A DNA stretch of 7,062 bases from NCBI GenBank assembly GCA_023417975.1, contig JAEZDX010000093.1, positions 1 through 7,062 of the forward strand, read 5' to 3'. This DNA is from Bacillota bacterium. Its GTDB lineage: Bacteria; Bacillota; Clostridia; Clostridiales; Clostridiaceae. A model generated the notes under the pieces. That model had not been told where the DNA came from and did not search any database. It was given only the letters and a program-made list of their open reading frames with translations. The translations under genes and the position numbers were made by a program. Below, in pieces: positions 5,280-7,062 of the stretch; the first letter of the stretch is position 1; every line of letters begins with the position of its first letter.

Positions 5280-6410
5280 ATGAAAAAAAGACTTTTAGCT
5301 GCATTGCTGTGTACAACTTTGGTAGCTTCATTAGCGGTTGGTTGCGCTGAAAAGAGTGACAACAGCGGTACGGATTCAGGAACAAAGAACCAAACTACAA
5401 AGACTAAGGTTGGTATGGCTACAGACTCAGGTACAATTGACGATAAGTCCTTTAATCAGGGTACTTGGGAAGGCATAAAGAAGTATGAAACCGACAAGGG
5501 AACTATAGAAAGTAAATATCTACAGCCAAAGGGTGAGCAGGAAGCAGATTACATAACTGCAATAAATGCATTAATCGACACAAACTATAAAATAGTTGTT
5601 ACTCCTGGTTTCAAGTTTGAAACAGCTGTAAATAAGGCTGCTACAGATCATAAGGATACAACTTTCATTTTGATTGATGGTCAGACTCACACTGCTGAAG
5701 ATGCAAATACATTCGTAAAGCATGACAATGTTGTATGTGTTTTCTTCAGTGAGCAGGAAGCTGGCTTCTTGGCAGGTATATCTGCAGCACTTTCAACTAA
5801 GACCAACATGCTTGGTTTCATAGGCGGAGCTGAGATTCCTCCAGTTCAAAGATATGCGTTCGGCTTTGAAGCAGGTGTTGCATATGCAAACAAGAATTTA
5901 GGAACAAAGGCTCAAATAGACAAAACTAACCTTGTATACCAGGGAACCTTTAACAGTGCACCTGCAGGACAGACTTTAGCTGCAGGTATGTATGATAAAG
6001 GTGTTGATATAATATTTGCTGCTGCCGGCGGTACAGGTGTAGGAGCATTCAATGAAGCTAAGCAGAGAGCAAAGAGCGGCAAGCCAGTTTGGGTTATAGG
6101 TGTTGACGTGGACCAGTACAATGATGGTGTATGGGATGATGCTAAGACTAAGTCAATAACTTTAACTTCAGCAATGAAGAAGATAGGTGTTGCAGCTTAT
6201 GATAATATAGATGCAAAGCTGAACAACAAGTTCCCAGGCGGTCAGGTATTGACACTTTCCTTAAAGGATGACGGTGTTGGTATTCCTGAAAAGAATCCAA
6301 ATCTTTCAGCTGATATAGTTGCCAAGGTTGATCAGGCTAAGAAAGACGTTGTTTCCGGAAAGATTACCGTTCCAAAGACTCAAGATGAGTTAAATACATT
6401 TTTAAAATAA
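5280..6410 (+). CDS. BMP/PnrA-family substrate-binding lipoprotein of an ABC importer
   Basis: This 376-residue extracellular lipoprotein is the ligand-capturing component of a BmpA/Med/PnrA-type ABC transporter, a family that binds purine or other nucleosides. The lipoprotein signal has a KKR n-region, a hydrophobic stretch, and the lipobox LAVGC with lipidated Cys22. A Ser/Thr/Gly/Lys linker of about 20 residues follows. Family motifs appear in order: GTIDDKSFNQGTWEG at 51-65, VVTPGFKF at 106-113, FFSEQEAGFLAG at 155-166, GFIGGAEIPPVQRYAFGFEAG at 179-199, FAAAGGTGVGAFNEA at 246-260 and VIGVDVDQ at 272-279. Length is normal for the family. The start is set by GGAGGT nine bases upstream. The ATPase gene follows after two hairpins, matching the usual lipoprotein-ATPase-permease order. 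The exact nucleoside specificity cannot be read. Confidence 0.93.
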   Translation: MKKRLLAALLCTTLVASLAVGCAEKSDNSGTDSGTKNQTTKTKVGMATDSGTIDDKSFNQGTWEGIKKYETDKGTIESKYLQPKGEQEADYITAINALIDTNYKIVVTPGFKFETAVNKAATDHKDTTFILIDGQTHTAEDANTFVKHDNVVCVFFSEQEAGFLAGISAALSTKTNMLGFIGGAEIPPVQRYAFGFEAGVAYANKNLGTKAQIDKTNLVYQGTFNSAPAGQTLAAGMYDKGVDIIFAAAGGTGVGAFNEAKQRAKSGKPVWVIGVDVDQYNDGVWDDAKTKSITLTSAMKKIGVAAYDNIDAKLNNKFPGGQVLTLSLKDDGVGIPEKNPNLSADIVAKVDQAKKDVVSGKITVPKTQDELNTFLK

Positions 6411-6415
6411 TACAA

Positions 6416-6446
6416 AAATATAAGGAGTAGTATACTCCTTATATTT
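6416..6446 (+). terminator. First hairpin after the lipoprotein gene
   Basis: A perfect 14-bp stem pairs 6416-6429 with 6433-6446 around the loop GTA; its core is AAGGAGTA/TACTCCTT. It begins five nt after the TAA. Only TTT at the end of the stem resembles a T tract. It may be a weak terminator or a 3' structure that protects the lipoprotein mRNA. Confidence 0.5.
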
Positions 6447-6481
6447 AAAATTGAATTTTAAAATCAAATTTCAATAACAAT

Positions 6482-6522
6482 AAAAGGAAAACAGGATGAA
6501 TAATTGTCTGTTTTCCTTTTTT
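6482..6522 (+). terminator. Strong intrinsic terminator between lipoprotein and ATPase genes
   Basis: AAAAGGAAAACAG (6482-6494) pairs fully with CTGTTTTCCTTTT (6508-6520), a 13-bp stem with a 13-nt loop and T run at 6517-6522. Only 34 nt separate it from the ATPase start. The ATPase is therefore likely reached by read-through, giving more binding protein than transporter. Confidence 0.8.
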
Positions 6523-6556
6523 AAAAATATGACTATTTTACCATGGAGGGGAAGAC

Positions 6557-7062
6557 ATGGAATATATTATAGAAATGTTAAATATACGGAAAGAATTCTC
6601 CGGCATTGTTGCAAATGATAACATTACCCTTCAAGTAAAGCCGGGAGAAATACATGCCTTGCTTGGAGAAAACGGTGCAGGAAAATCCACTTTGATGTCA
6701 GTATTATTCGGATTATATAAACCTGATGGCGGAAATATAAAGGTAAGGGATAAGGATGTAAAAATCACTAGCCCTAACATAGCAAACGATTTAGGTATAG
6801 GGATGGTACATCAGCATTTTAAGCTGGTGCACAATTTTACGGTAACGGAAAATATCATTCTTGGAATTGAAAAGACAAGAGGAGGAAAAATAGATATACA
6901 ATCTGCTTCAAAGAAAATAAAGGAATTATCTGATAAATATAAATTGAGTGTAGATCCTAATGCTGTTATTGAGGATATATCCGTGGGCATGCAGCAAAGA
7001 GTGGAAATACTAAAGATGCTTTACAGAGATTCTGAAATACTGATATTTGATGAGCCTACAGC
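6557..7062 (+). CDS. Nucleoside-type ABC importer ATP-binding protein (partial, runs off the window)
   Basis: The first 168 codons plus two bases of an ABC ATPase of the YufO/NupO type are present. It would energise uptake of the ligand captured by the upstream BMP lipoprotein, acting at the cytoplasmic membrane face. Motifs are the Walker A GENGAGKST at 37-45, the Q-loop MVHQHFKLV (Q86), the signature SVGMQQR at 142-148 and Walker B ILIFDEPTA from 161. The degenerate SVGMQQ signature is the usual form in this BMP-linked subfamily and in related sugar-type importers, not a defect. Full-length members carry two ATPase domains in about 500 residues, so roughly two thirds is missing, along with the expected permease genes. 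The start ATG has GGAGGGG at 6545-6551. No stop occurs before the window end. Confidence 0.93.
   Translation, partial: MEYIIEMLNIRKEFSGIVANDNITLQVKPGEIHALLGENGAGKSTLMSVLFGLYKPDGGNIKVRDKDVKITSPNIANDLGIGMVHQHFKLVHNFTVTENIILGIEKTRGGKIDIQSASKKIKELSDKYKLSVDPNAVIEDISVGMQQRVEILKMLYRDSEILIFDEPT

Overview
The window looks like chromosomal DNA of a low-GC, endospore-forming Clostridia member (Firmicutes). The reasons are the AT-rich intergenic regions, strong AGGAGG-type ribosome binding sites, a lipoprotein signal of the Gram-positive type, and tandem YheC/YheD-family ATP-grasp genes, a family typical of spore formers. The genus cannot be fixed from sequence alone. All genes found are on the + strand.

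Region 1 (about 1-4131) is a tight run of three divergent paralogues of the YheC/YheD 'spore coat-associated' ATP-grasp family (33-1373, 1401-2762, 2752-4068). The last two overlap by 11 nt, and a clear intrinsic terminator closes the run at 4102-4131. The first gene starts 32 nt into the window, and its upstream junction resembles the gene 2/gene 3 junction, so the operon probably extends upstream with another family member. The third paralogue has changed residues in the conserved central loop of the ATP-grasp domain.

Region 2 (about 4132-4992) begins with a roughly 109-bp imperfect inverted repeat that abuts the leader of a hotdog-fold acyl-CoA thioesterase gene (4313-4729). A 26-codon ORF with a strong ribosome binding site follows (4846-4926). 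It encodes a very lysine-rich peptide and ends at a second hairpin terminator.

Region 3 (about 4993-5279) is a non-coding AT-rich stretch. It carries two nearly identical 16-bp palindromes and an extended -10 promoter for the next gene.

Region 4 (5280-7062) holds a BMP/PnrA-family lipoprotein (the substrate-binding part of a nucleoside-type ABC importer) and the first 168 codons of its ATPase. The two genes are separated by two hairpins, the second a strong intrinsic terminator. This suggests the binding protein is made in excess and the transporter genes are expressed by read-through. The ATPase gene runs off the window; permease genes are expected next.

The most unusual points are the multi-paralogue ATP-grasp array with one altered active-site copy, the small lysine-rich peptide gene nearby, and the structured repeat elements at 4184-4292 and 5025-5142. 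A link between the ATP-grasp enzymes and the peptide is only a hypothesis.
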